From assembly GCA_900766325.1 (NCBI GenBank), contig CAAFVA010000084.1:1-13612 (forward strand): a stretch of 13,612 nt of DNA, written 5' to 3'. The notes under the pieces were generated by a model. The model was not told the DNA's origin and ran no database searches. It worked only from the letters and a program-made list of their open reading frames with translations. Below are positions 1 to 8,719 of this stretch, piece after piece; within the stretch, counting starts at the first letter, position 1, and every line of letters begins with the position of its first letter. Source of the DNA: Bacilli bacterium. Its GTDB lineage: Bacteria; Bacillota_I; Bacilli_A; RF39; UBA660. The translations under genes and the position numbers were made by a program.

Positions 1-3000
1 CATCAAGCCTATTTCATTTGAAGAGAAAACATTTATGTTATCTTTCATAATATTGAATTTTGAAATATTAAGCGAATTTTTTTCAATACCTATTATCATG
101 TTGCTAGAAGCATCATAATATTCCTTAATATCACTATACTTAACGTATTTAGGTAACGTAGGTATTTTTTTGGCTTTATATTTATATTTTTGAGAAGTTT
201 CTTTACATAAATTCTCTATTTTCTCATTAATTTTATCTTTAACATCAATTGAAGCAGTTTGAAACTCATATATGTTAGTAAACCTGATAATACCTCGACC
301 AAATAGTTTCGAAGGATAATTTTTATTAACATTTCCCAGTATTGCTGAATAATCATCTTCATTGTTTTGTTGCAAACAGAAAATTTGTGAAAAATTTTGT
401 TTCAATTTAAATCTAATTCCATTTGGAGTGTTACAAGTAATCATGAAATATATACCATATTTTGTACAATCTCGTGTAATGGAATTTATCGTATCATCAT
501 ATTCAGGGTAAGTATCATAAAATGCTTCAAAATTATTCAAAACAACTATAATACTTGGAATTATTTTACCAGTTTTTTCTATATAGCCATAATAATTACC
601 ACCATACGATGAAAATAAATTTTTTCTTTCATCGATCATCGATGAAAGCATTTTAAATAAATTCTTTATTTTTTCATCATCGTCTATTCCTATAACATCA
701 CCAACATAGTTAAAATTCGAAAACACATTAAGTATTTCTGATCCAAAATCCATTAGATAAAAGTTTATATCCTCTGGTGTAAATAAACGCATAGAAGAAT
801 ATACTAAAGTCATAATAAAATTTTCTTTACCTGATCCGGTTGCGCCATATAATAAGGTATTACCTTTAGTTGAAAAATCAACGGTTAGTATGTTCTGACT
901 TTGTTGTTCCGGTATATCATATTCACCAACCGGAATGTTAATAAGATTATTGTTAGTCTTAAAGTTATACTTATTTATTAAATTATCAATGTTTATAAAA
1001 CTCGGAATCTTATCTAACCATAATGGTTTACACTTTATTTTTCTTTCTGAGGCAATATCATATAAATAATTTACCACGTTAGAGAGTTCTTCACCATTAT
1101 TTTTATTTTGATTAGATTTATCTTTTTCTTTTGTTTCAACTTTTTTTATAACCTGACCTATATTATTTATAAAGTCAATAGATGTATCAATTGGTTTTTT
1201 TGTTTTTTCTGCAGGAATATATTTTCCACCTGCCCAAGCTGCTTGTCCAAGTGTAAACACTTCATTATAACCGACTTGAAAGTAAAACCTACCTGCTTGG
1301 GTTAAATATGCCGCATCAGGACATTTAATAACTTCATTTGAGTCAGATTTGTCTTGCACCCTTAAACATACTCTGAACCTTGTATTAGACCAAATTTGTG
1401 GATCGACAACACCACTAGGTTTTTGAGTTGCCAAAATAAGGTGTACCCCTAAAGAACGTCCAATACGGGCAGTTGAAATAAGTTGTTCCATAAATTCTGG
1501 CTCTTGTGTTTTTAATTCAGCAAACTCATCCGAAATTATAAACAAATGGGATATTGGTTCATCTACCTTTCCTTCTCTATATAACCTCTGATATTTATAT
1601 ATATCTACGGTAGACTCATCATTCTTATTCCTAGCCATATTAAATAGTTTTTGCCTTCTTTTAAGCTCGCTTTCTATAGATGATAAAGTCCTTTTAATCT
1701 CACTTTTATCCAAATTCGTTATAACCCCAACAAGGTGTGGCAGCTTTTTGCCAGATCCAGCATTTTCAAAAGCACCAGCTAATCCACCACCCTTATAATC
1801 AATCAAAATAAACTGAACTTCGTATGGATGGTAATTAACCGCTAGTGATAATATGTACGTAATTATAAATTCTGATTTACCAGAGCCAGTCATACCTGCT
1901 ATTAATCCGTGTGGGCCATGATATTTTTCATGAAGATCAATGTACTGAATTTCTTCATTTTTACCAAAACCAACAGGAGTTCTTAGAGTTTCCATTGGAA
2001 TTGAAGTTTGCCATCTGTTTGGTGAGTTTAACTGCTCAACCTTGCCCACGTCAAACATTTCCAAAAATCCCAATTTATCCGGGATTTTCGAAGAACTGTT
2101 ATCTTTTGTTTCAATTGGTGTGTTAGATAAAATTTTGTAACACTCATTATAATTTATTCCCGTTGACATATCTATTATAAAATCCTGTTTATTAGAATTT
2201 ATAATATTTTTAGATAGTGATCCGCTTACAAAATCAACACCGATAAAAGTTTTACATTGCTCTGGAAGAGTTGCAATATTATGATTTGATATTATAAAGC
2301 TAAAACCATAGTTATTTTTTTCATCTAGTAAATTATTTATAAACTCATTATTTCTTATCATTCTGAAAGAATCTGTTATTAAAATATATATCTTATCAAA
2401 AGCATGAGGATTAACATCATTTTGACTAGCCTCTTTTCTAGAATTATATACCTTTTCTATATAAGAACATAAATCATTGTACTCTTCCTTTGTAGAGGCG
2501 AAATACCTAATTTTTTTATCATCACTAAAGCAGTGAGGTAAATTTTTAATTTGTTCCCAGTTAGATTTTTTATCGTTATCCGTAAATATAACAATTTTCA
2601 AATCAACGTAACTATGAAATGTTACTATTTGAAAAATCAACTTCTTTAAATACTCACTTCTATTATTATAATTACCAATTATAGAAGTTATGTTATTATC
2701 AAGAAAAGAAAACGGGACAGGTACGTCTTTTAGAATCTTAGGTTCCCTACTAATTTTATCAGCGATTTCTTTTAGATTATCTTCAACCATTGAAAAATGT
2801 TCTTCAGGATACGTAATTTTTAACTTCATAGGATAATTTCCGAATCCTAAACTAATTTTAAGAAAATCCTCATCTTCTATGGTTTTTCCCCACAACTGAT
2901 TTTTCTTATTTAAAATAATGTTACTACATTCGTACAAATTAGGATAAGATGTCTTTAACATTACCGTTTGATTATTTAATTCATCTAAAATATTTTTACG

Positions 3001-4038
3001 TTTTTTATCTATATAATTAGAATACTTATCTATTCTTTCTTTTTCTTTTTTCTTTCTACGTTTATTTTCATATTTTCTCGTGAACGTTGGCCATAGAAGA
3101 GTTGATGCTAACATAGCAACAGCCATAACAATGGACGGTAAAGCTGATAACCAAGATGAGTTACCACTTCTCAAATTACTGACAGCAACAAACGCCATAA
3201 CCATTGATGACATACTCATTGTAAGCATAGGACCTATCGTTAATATAACAGGCATGTCTGATTCCGGTTCCTTAGACGGAGGAGCATCTATTTTAATTTC
3301 TTTTTCTTTTATTTCAGATATAAACCTTGGTGTTTTATGAAAATAATCATCTTCCTTATACCATTTCATGTCTATATCTTCTTTAGGCTCATCAAAAGCT
3401 TCTTGATTATTATTAAAATTAGCTTTAACTAGTCCAGCGATTTGTATATTACTATTTTCATTATAATAAAAGTTAAGTGTATAATTATTAAGTTCTCTTG
3501 TGAACACAAATTTTAACCCATTAATAAATATAATATCGCCAAACTCTAGAGTCTTTCTTTCTTGAATCCTTAAATTATTAACATATACTCCACATTTCTG
3601 TGATAAGGCATAAAGAATAAATTTACCGTTTTCAAACACAATCTTTGCCTGATTTAAATCCAAGGTTGGATAATTTATATTACACATACTATTTCCAATT
3701 GTTATTACATTACCCTCAACCGGGTTAATAAAAAAGCTATCAATATTTTTATCACAGGAATCGGAACAATAAATCATCATCATTTCAGAAGTGGATAATT
3801 TTTGTAATAATATAAATTGCGATTTTTTAAGATCTAAAATTGGAACAAAAGCGTTATTTTTAACACAAACTATCTCTTGATTACTAACTAATTTCCATTT
3901 CCCAGCATCACTTTTTATGCTTATTATGTTTACTTCTTTGCCATTTTCATCATAATCAGTAACCCAAAAGTTCCCAGACGCCACGTCCGGGATATTTATA
4001 GACCTAATTCTATCACTTTTAATCAAAGATACCCGCAT
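1..4038 (-). CDS. essC: EssC-type T7SS motor ATPase (FHA + FtsK/SpoIIIE domains), 3' end outside window
   Basis: This is the membrane motor of type VIIb secretion, which recognises and drives export of WXG/LXG substrates. 1346 residues are visible; the family is usually about 1480, so only the C-terminal part of the last ATPase domain is missing. Residues 1-185 are beta-rich and fit the FHA region. Two membrane segments lie near 262-280 and 297-316, followed by a very basic stretch. ATPase D1 is canonical: Walker A GMTGSGKS at 715-722 and Walker B IISDE with D837/E838. D2 looks damaged: the P-loop GATGSGKE (1065-1072) has Glu instead of Ser/Thr, and the Walker B position reads VVLNNFE (N1168/N1169). 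D3 starts just before the edge, and its P-loop position reads SSNEIGLM, without the Lys. The start ATG follows AGGAGAGG with good spacing and lies 49 nt after the 87-residue gene. Identity is firm; loss of ATPase activity in D2/D3 is inferred. Confidence 0.95.
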   Translation of the reverse strand, partial: MRVSLIKSDRIRSINIPDVASGNFWVTDYDENGKEVNIISIKSDAGKWKLVSNQEIVCVKNNAFVPILDLKKSQFILLQKLSTSEMMMIYCSDSCDKNIDSFFINPVEGNVITIGNSMCNINYPTLDLNQAKIVFENGKFILYALSQKCGVYVNNLRIQERKTLEFGDIIFINGLKFVFTRELNNYTLNFYYNENSNIQIAGLVKANFNNNQEAFDEPKEDIDMKWYKEDDYFHKTPRFISEIKEKEIKIDAPPSKEPESDMPVILTIGPMLTMSMSSMVMAFVAVSNLRSGNSSWLSALPSIVMAVAMLASTLLWPTFTRKYENKRRKKKEKERIDKYSNYIDKKRKNILDELNNQTVMLKTSYPNLYECSNIILNKKNQLWGKTIEDEDFLKISLGFGNYPMKLKITYPEEHFSMVEDNLKEIADKISREPKILKDVPVPFSFLDNNITSIIGNYNNRSEYLKKLIFQIVTFHSYVDLKIVIFTDNDKKSNWEQIKNLPHCFSDDKKIRYFASTKEEYNDLCSYIEKVYNSRKEASQNDVNPHAFDKIYILITDSFRMIRNNEFINNLLDEKNNYGFSFIISNHNIATLPEQCKTFIGVDFVSGSLSKNIINSNKQDFIIDMSTGINYNECYKILSNTPIETKDNSSSKIPDKLGFLEMFDVGKVEQLNSPNRWQTSIPMETLRTPVGFGKNEEIQYIDLHEKYHGPHGLIAGMTGSGKSEFIITYILSLAVNYHPYEVQFILIDYKGGGLAGAFENAGSGKKLPHLVGVITNLDKSEIKRTLSSIESELKRRQKLFNMARNKNDESTVDIYKYQRLYREGKVDEPISHLFIISDEFAELKTQEPEFMEQLISTARIGRSLGVHLILATQKPSGVVDPQIWSNTRFRVCLRVQDKSDSNEVIKCPDAAYLTQAGRFYFQVGYNEVFTLGQAAWAGGKYIPAEKTKKPIDTSIDFINNIGQVIKKVETKEKDKSNQNKNNGEELSNVVNYLYDIASERKIKCKPLWLDKIPSFINIDNLINKYNFKTNNNLINIPVGEYDIPEQQSQNILTVDFSTKGNTLLYGATGSGKENFIMTLVYSSMRLFTPEDINFYLMDFGSEILNVFSNFNYVGDVIGIDDDEKIKNLFKMLSSMIDERKNLFSSYGGNYYGYIEKTGKIIPSIIVVLNNFEAFYDTYPEYDDTINSITRDCTKYGIYFMITCNTPNGIRFKLKQNFSQIFCLQQNNEDDYSAILGNVNKNYPSKLFGRGIIRFTNIYEFQTASIDVKDKINEKIENLCKETSQKYKYKAKKIPTLPKYVKYSDIKEYYDASSNMIIGIEKNSLNISKFNIMKDNINVFSSNEIGLM

Positions 4039-4087
4039 TTTTATCCTCTCCTACTTTATACTTTTAATTTAACATTTAAATAATTAA

Positions 4088-4351
4088 TCATCTAATCATG
4101 GGAGTTTCCATAGTATCCCCGAAAAAACCCTCAACTTCTTCATTATTTTTGTTATTATACTCATCGTCTTTACTGTTGCTAACCAATAAATATGTTTCCT
4201 TTATTCTTTTTCCGTTTTCATCAAATTCTACCCCATAAGCCTTCGTGGCTTGTTCTTCAGGTATGGGATTGTTGTTATCATCGTAGAAATATAGTACAGC
4301 ATAAGCCCCACCCGAAGGGGTTGGACCATCTATTTTTCTTATATTATTCAT
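4088..4351 (-). CDS. Small uncharacterised protein after the effector (candidate immunity or accessory protein)
   Basis: This 87-residue soluble protein has no signal peptide or membrane segment, and I do not recognise a named family. The N-terminus has a GPTPSGGAY motif (about 8-16). A strand-rich part follows (AVLYFYDD, then YGVEFDENGKRIKETYLLV), and the tail is acidic and Asn-rich. I chose the ATG at 4351 because AGAAAGGA sits 7-8 nt upstream; an earlier in-frame ATG at 4384 would overlap the effector and lacks a comparable site. Only 14 nt separate it from the effector stop codon, so the two are probably translated together. Small genes directly 3' of polymorphic toxins are often immunity genes, which makes this the best-placed candidate here. 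An accessory role in secretion is equally possible. No function is shown by the sequence itself. Confidence 0.8.
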   Translation of the reverse strand: MNNIRKIDGPTPSGGAYAVLYFYDDNNNPIPEEQATKAYGVEFDENGKRIKETYLLVSNSKDDEYNNKNNEEVEGFFGDTMETPMIR

Positions 4352-4365
4352 AGTTTCATTCCTTT

Positions 4366-7300
4366 CTAAAATAATTCCGGACAAATCTGTTTTAATATTT
4401 GTGCTCTATTTGGATACCTTGCAGAAAACCAACTTCCTCCTTTAGTATACAATAAACTTAAAGACTCAGCAAAATCTTCACTATATTTATTAATAGTTCT
4501 GTTCTTTAATGATTCATCTGCATAGTTGGTTATACCACTACCTCCATCATTTTTAACAGCATTTATCCATTCTGTCGAATCAGATATTCCAAAGTCTACT
4601 CCATTCAAATTATCAATATTATGTCCAATTTCATGAGCTAAAGTCTCTTCTATAGTACTGACATCGCTATATTTGTAAATGTTTATTACGCCACCACCTC
4701 CAGTTGCAGCGCTTTTAAAATCAATTGTATTTTGTTGAATAGCCCAATATGAATCATCTGGATTTCTAATATCAGTTATGTTCAATTCTTTAATTTTTTC
4801 AAGCAGTTTACTATCTTTAGAAGAAATACTATTATATGCTTCTAAAATCTCATTCACGGTTAAGCCGAATGCATTGTTATTAGAATTATAATTTTCTTGA
4901 ATATTTATTAAAACATTATTTCCTTTATCATACAACTGATGAACGTTTAACTCCTGACCGTTTTGTCCACCAAATTTTACTCTGGAACCACCCCTATATT
5001 CGATATTAGGGTTGAATTCAAGTTGTTTAATTATTATTCTATTATCATTTGAAATGAGCTGCATAGCATCTCTTAAGCCATCTTTTTCAGTAACGTAAAA
5101 TAATTTTCCATCCAAAGCCTGTTGCATTATATATCGTGCTGTTTTTACTCCATGTTGTTGACTTATTTTTTCAAAAACATAACTATATATTGAGATGTCA
5201 CTATTTAAAGTTGATTTTGGATCCATAGATAAAACATTAATTTTCGATTTCAAAAAACTAATATGACTTTTAACGTTTCCTTTCAATTCTCTTAAAGCTC
5301 TTTCTGCAGCTTCTTGCCTTTTTATTTTTATTTTTTCTGCACCATCTTCTACTGTAGCTTTTAATTTGTTTTTTAAACCAATAGCTTTGCCACCTAATGT
5401 AGCAACACCAGTAGTTAATTTGAACTTGACATTATTCAAACCATTTTTAAGTTTTGTATTTATATTTCGTACTTTGTCAATTGAATATTTTGTAATACTG
5501 GAACCAACTCCACCTAATTTATTCCTTGCACTAGATACCGAATCAGTCACCTTTTGTTTGATTGCAGAACCATTTATTTTATTTCTTGCTTTTGATATAA
5601 AATCACCAGTAAAGTTCTTTAGCGCTTTTCCTAAATCAATTACCTTTGATGTCGCTGTTATTCCGCCACTCGCAAGTTTTAGTGTAGCTGAGGCTTTTAA
5701 CTGATCAAATTTATATGCAATTTTCACATTGTTTTTATGTATATTTGTTTTTAAAGATTCTGCTACATCCGCTGCTTTTTTACCTACTGCCGAATTATTT
5801 ATCTTGTTTTTTACCTTGGATATAGAATTACCAGTAAAGTTCTTTAGTGCTTTTCCTAAACCAACTACCTTTGACGAAGCTGCAACTTTTCCATCTGTAA
5901 GCTTTAGTTTAACTGATGAAGTAAGTTGTGACAACTTAGAACTACCATTAATCCTAACGTCTTTTAACGCTTGTTTAAGGCCTGATTCTTGTCCTTGTCT
6001 AGCTGCTTTATTAACTATATTTATTGAATCTGCCCTATCAGCAATTGCCGATAAGCCCACTGCAGTAATAACAGATTGTGCTAATCCTTTCACACCACCA
6101 GCTTGATTGAAATAATAATTGAATTTGTCGCGGAAACTATTTAATTTTATAATATTTCCATTTGCATCCGTTATTGTATCTTTAGAAAATATTACATCCA
6201 ATCCGATTGTTCCAAGATCTTGTGCAACCGCCGTTCCACCTTCATAAGCCATTTTTAAGCCCAGCTTTTTTATAACTTCCTTTTGAGCTGCTCTAACAAC
6301 CTCTTTGGATGCATCTTTTCCTATGTTACTAGCAACCGCCTTTGCAGAACTTCTAAGTACTTGGTCACCCTTAGCACCTGCAGCAAAGAATAAGCCATCC
6401 AACACACCTTGTGATACACCTTTGAAAAAGCCAGCAGCAGTAGATGTGTTTTCATCTTGCCAATTTGTTTCGGTATGCTCAGCCGCTTTTAGAGCACCAT
6501 ATGTTATTGCCGCACCTGTTGTAGTAACAGCTGTTGATGCCGCAGCAGCGGAAACTCCAGCTCCCACAGATGAAGCCGTACCTAATGCTGCACCCCCTAC
6601 TCCAGCCGTTAATACCGTAATAGCAATTACGCCCAATACTTCACCAATTGCCGTACCAACGGCCCTAGTAGTATCGAAACCATAAGCATTATCTTTCATC
6701 CATTGACCAAAAGTTGTATTATCATAAAATTTATCAAAGAGATTACCAACATAATCCGTTGCAACAAATGATCTTGTTTTTTCCCACATTTGCTTAGTAT
6801 AACTCGTTTTAACAGACTCATCACCAGTTATTTTACTCATCGCTAAGTTACCTAAATCTAAAATGCCAGTTCCTATTGAAGCAACAGCAGTACCAACTAA
6901 TGCTACCAAATCAACTATGTCCTCACCTAACTTAAAGACGCCCTCAACTAAAGATGTGGCTGCCGTGGCTAAAGTAGCACTCGTTCTTTTAAAAACTTGT
7001 AAAACGTCATCAAAACTTTCTGCTTCCGTTAATCCACGTAAATCATTAACCATTTGCTTAGCAGAGTCTTTTAAACTATTAAAGATATCTTTTAATCCTT
7101 CTCCTAAGCCTTTAACCCAATCTTTTATTTTTGAAACAATCCCGTCATTAGATACAACAGCTCCAACGGCTCCGCCTAGTATCGCACCAAAACCAGGTAA
7201 GATTAGAGTACCTATTAAAGACCCAATAGCCGCACCTTTTATCATGTCTTTTGCAGTTGAATCACTTGGTTTTTCAGCTGCGCTTGAAATGTCATCAGAT

Positions 7301-7827
7301 ATATTTAATTGTGATACATTATTTCTTACCATGGCTGTCGTACCGCTTATCGCTCCTACCATTACTCCATCTGCTGCCGATGCCATCGCAATGTCTTTCA
7401 ACGGGTCTTGATAATTTTTATTTAAAACGCCAACAAGTGAGGCTGTAGCGCCTTTAATCATCGCATCAGCAACACCATTAAAAACCGATAAATTTACATT
7501 ATAATCCTCCAACTTTGGCATCAGATTAATTTTAGACGCTGTTATTGCTGACTTTATTGAACCAACGGATTTTTCACCGGCCAAGACTGAATCCGTATTA
7601 ATTAAATCATCATAAAAATCTTTCCATTGCGTTTGAATTTTATTATAAGCGTTATTTAATCTTTGAAAATAAGTATCGAATTTTCTTTGCATCAAGTTGA
7701 TAGTATAGTCACCACTAGTAACTATATAACTATTCTTATAATTATTGTAGTCACTACTGAAAGCGTTTTTATAAGAAGTAAAGTCATCATAATATAATTT
7801 TATTTTATCAGTATCATAAAATGCCAT
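4366..7827 (-). CDS. T7SS effector with C-terminal anthrax-lethal-factor-like zinc metalloprotease domain
   Basis: This 1153-residue multidomain protein is probably the exported toxin of the locus. Residues 1-110 are a helical region like the N-terminal targeting domains of LXG/WXG effectors, though I see no clear LXG motif. Gly/Ala-rich hydrophobic segments lie near 196-226, 303-325, 390-445 and 580-596, with no classical signal peptide. Residues 634-687 and 709-762 are a direct duplication. The C-terminal part (about 870-1153) has HEIGH at 1065-1069 and EDFAE at 1117-1121. This is the arrangement of anthrax lethal factor and Pro-Pro endopeptidases: two His and the first Glu of ExFAE bind zinc, and Glu1066 is catalytic. 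Tyr1102 is a plausible match to the lethal-factor tyrosine, with a longer loop before Glu1117. A strong AAAAGGAGGTGA site precedes the ATG. Protease fold is likely; target and secretion are inferred. Confidence 0.9.
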   Translation of the reverse strand: MAFYDTDKIKLYYDDFTSYKNAFSSDYNNYKNSYIVTSGDYTINLMQRKFDTYFQRLNNAYNKIQTQWKDFYDDLINTDSVLAGEKSVGSIKSAITASKINLMPKLEDYNVNLSVFNGVADAMIKGATASLVGVLNKNYQDPLKDIAMASAADGVMVGAISGTTAMVRNNVSQLNISDDISSAAEKPSDSTAKDMIKGAAIGSLIGTLILPGFGAILGGAVGAVVSNDGIVSKIKDWVKGLGEGLKDIFNSLKDSAKQMVNDLRGLTEAESFDDVLQVFKRTSATLATAATSLVEGVFKLGEDIVDLVALVGTAVASIGTGILDLGNLAMSKITGDESVKTSYTKQMWEKTRSFVATDYVGNLFDKFYDNTTFGQWMKDNAYGFDTTRAVGTAIGEVLGVIAITVLTAGVGGAALGTASSVGAGVSAAAASTAVTTTGAAITYGALKAAEHTETNWQDENTSTAAGFFKGVSQGVLDGLFFAAGAKGDQVLRSSAKAVASNIGKDASKEVVRAAQKEVIKKLGLKMAYEGGTAVAQDLGTIGLDVIFSKDTITDANGNIIKLNSFRDKFNYYFNQAGGVKGLAQSVITAVGLSAIADRADSINIVNKAARQGQESGLKQALKDVRINGSSKLSQLTSSVKLKLTDGKVAASSKVVGLGKALKNFTGNSISKVKNKINNSAVGKKAADVAESLKTNIHKNNVKIAYKFDQLKASATLKLASGGITATSKVIDLGKALKNFTGDFISKARNKINGSAIKQKVTDSVSSARNKLGGVGSSITKYSIDKVRNINTKLKNGLNNVKFKLTTGVATLGGKAIGLKNKLKATVEDGAEKIKIKRQEAAERALRELKGNVKSHISFLKSKINVLSMDPKSTLNSDISIYSYVFEKISQQHGVKTARYIMQQALDGKLFYVTEKDGLRDAMQLISNDNRIIIKQLEFNPNIEYRGGSRVKFGGQNGQELNVHQLYDKGNNVLINIQENYNSNNNAFGLTVNEILEAYNSISSKDSKLLEKIKELNITDIRNPDDSYWAIQQNTIDFKSAATGGGGVINIYKYSDVSTIEETLAHEIGHNIDNLNGVDFGISDSTEWINAVKNDGGSGITNYADESLKNRTINKYSEDFAESLSLLYTKGGSWFSARYPNRAQILKQICPELF
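5542..5928 (-). repeat. Internal direct duplication in the effector gene
   Basis: Two 54-codon units lie at 5767-5928 (residues 634-687) and 5542-5703 (residues 709-762), offset by exactly 75 codons. Both encode a chain ending in LGKALKNFTG, then ISKxxNKIN and SA. They remain closely similar at DNA level, for example ccagtaaagttctttag at about 5832 and again at about 5607, which suggests fairly recent duplication or ongoing conversion. A third, more divergent partial copy (KFKLTTG...GKAIGL) follows at residues 801-818. Each unit is basic and predicted helical. Confidence 0.85.
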
Positions 7828-7876
7828 ATAACAACTTCACCTCCTTTTAAAACCTTCTTATTTATGTATTTGTTAT

Positions 7877-8275
7877 TTATGCATTATTATTATTTTGATT
7901 TTCATCTAACACTTCAGTCGATTGATTTGTTTGACCAGTCATAACAGGTCCGGTACTGTTAACGTTTACATTATTAGCAACTGTACCATTAGTACTGTTA
8001 CTTAAACTATTTAGTGCTTGAACAAGTTGTTTCTTAAAGTTCTTATCTTCTTCATCAGAAAATCCATAATAAAATATTTTTTCAATTTGACTATTATCAA
8101 ACAACGCTAGTTGATCACTAGATATAACACCTTCTGGGTATAAGCATCCACAGTAATCATACGCTTTATTTGTATTTGCCTTATCATACGCACAATAACC
8201 CGCAATCATAAGCCTTTTAGTTGCACCTTTTAGTAGTACAACCGTTCCTAATGGTAAAAATTTTTGGTTATTCAT
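7877..8275 (-). CDS. DUF4176-family T7SS-associated protein
   Basis: This 132-residue soluble protein shows the DUF4176 pattern: FLPLGTVVLLKG near the start (6-17), RLMIAGY, a DYCGCLYPEG block (40-49), then IEKIFYYGFSDEED. From my knowledge of the family, such proteins are encoded beside LXG-type toxins in Firmicutes T7SS loci and have been linked to effector targeting. The last 40 or so residues are a low-complexity Asn/Thr/Ser/Gln tail, probably disordered. Three Cys (C28, C42, C44) are clustered around the conserved core. AAAGGAGGA precedes the ATG. The gene lies 15 nt after the preceding WQG-motif gene and 49 nt before the effector, so it belongs to the same transcript. Family assignment is confident; a role as partner of the neighbouring protease effector is inferred from position. 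Confidence 0.85.
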   Translation of the reverse strand: MNNQKFLPLGTVVLLKGATKRLMIAGYCAYDKANTNKAYDYCGCLYPEGVISSDQLALFDNSQIEKIFYYGFSDEEDKNFKKQLVQALNSLSNSTNGTVANNVNVNSTGPVMTGQTNQSTEVLDENQNNNNA

Positions 8276-8290
8276 TTTATATTTCCTCCT

Positions 8291-8719
8291 TTAATTAATT
8301 AAATTTTCAATTTTTTTCATTAGTTCAGATTTTTTATAATTGTTATTACTAATTTTGTTCTTATACATTCTTACCAAAGACTCCTCATCACTAGTATCTT
8401 CAGTTTCATCCGCGTTTTTTATTTTTCTGTTTTCTAAATTCATTTTTGAGTTATATTTATCGTTTTGTGAATCCAAGTTTTGATATTCGTAAATATAGTA
8501 AGTTGCCTGCTTACAATCATTTACGTAAGAATCTAATTCGTTATATAAATCTATCATTTTTTCCATAGCTTTAATTATTTTGGTTCTTGTATTCCCTTGC
8601 CAACTTCCATACGAAATACCATTTTTAAAATTTTGTAATTTTTTTGCATTCTGTTTTATGTTACTCATTGATGATAATACAGTATTTAATTTACTTACGT
8701 TAACATTTTCATAAGCCAT
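8291..8719 (-). CDS. WXG-like helical protein with C-terminal coiled coil (effector partner candidate)
   Basis: This 142-residue, almost entirely helical protein has a central turn GSWQG (W40-Q-G42), matching the WXG helix-turn-helix position. It is longer than a WXG100 protein because a charged Asn/Lys/Glu-rich segment (about 80-140) is added at the C-terminus, ending in a likely coiled coil (MYKNKISNNNYKKSELMKKIENL). The start ATG shares its A with the stop codon of the preceding gene (TAATG), and GAGGGGG lies 8 nt upstream, so translation is coupled. Small helical proteins at this place, next to a DUF4176 gene and a large toxin, act in some characterised T7SSb loci as LXG-associated targeting factors. 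That role is inferred here. It could also be an independent secreted Esx protein. Confidence 0.8.
   Translation of the reverse strand: MAYENVNVSKLNTVLSSMSNIKQNAKKLQNFKNGISYGSWQGNTRTKIIKAMEKMIDLYNELDSYVNDCKQATYYIYEYQNLDSQNDKYNSKMNLENRKIKNADETEDTSDEESLVRMYKNKISNNNYKKSELMKKIENLIN

Noticed and set aside
5366..7448. Several plus-strand open frames of 65-182 codons opposite the effector gene
   Set aside because: They mirror an Ala/Gly/Lys-rich coding strand, lack ribosome binding sites and show no domain pattern. They are antisense shadows of the 1153-residue gene.
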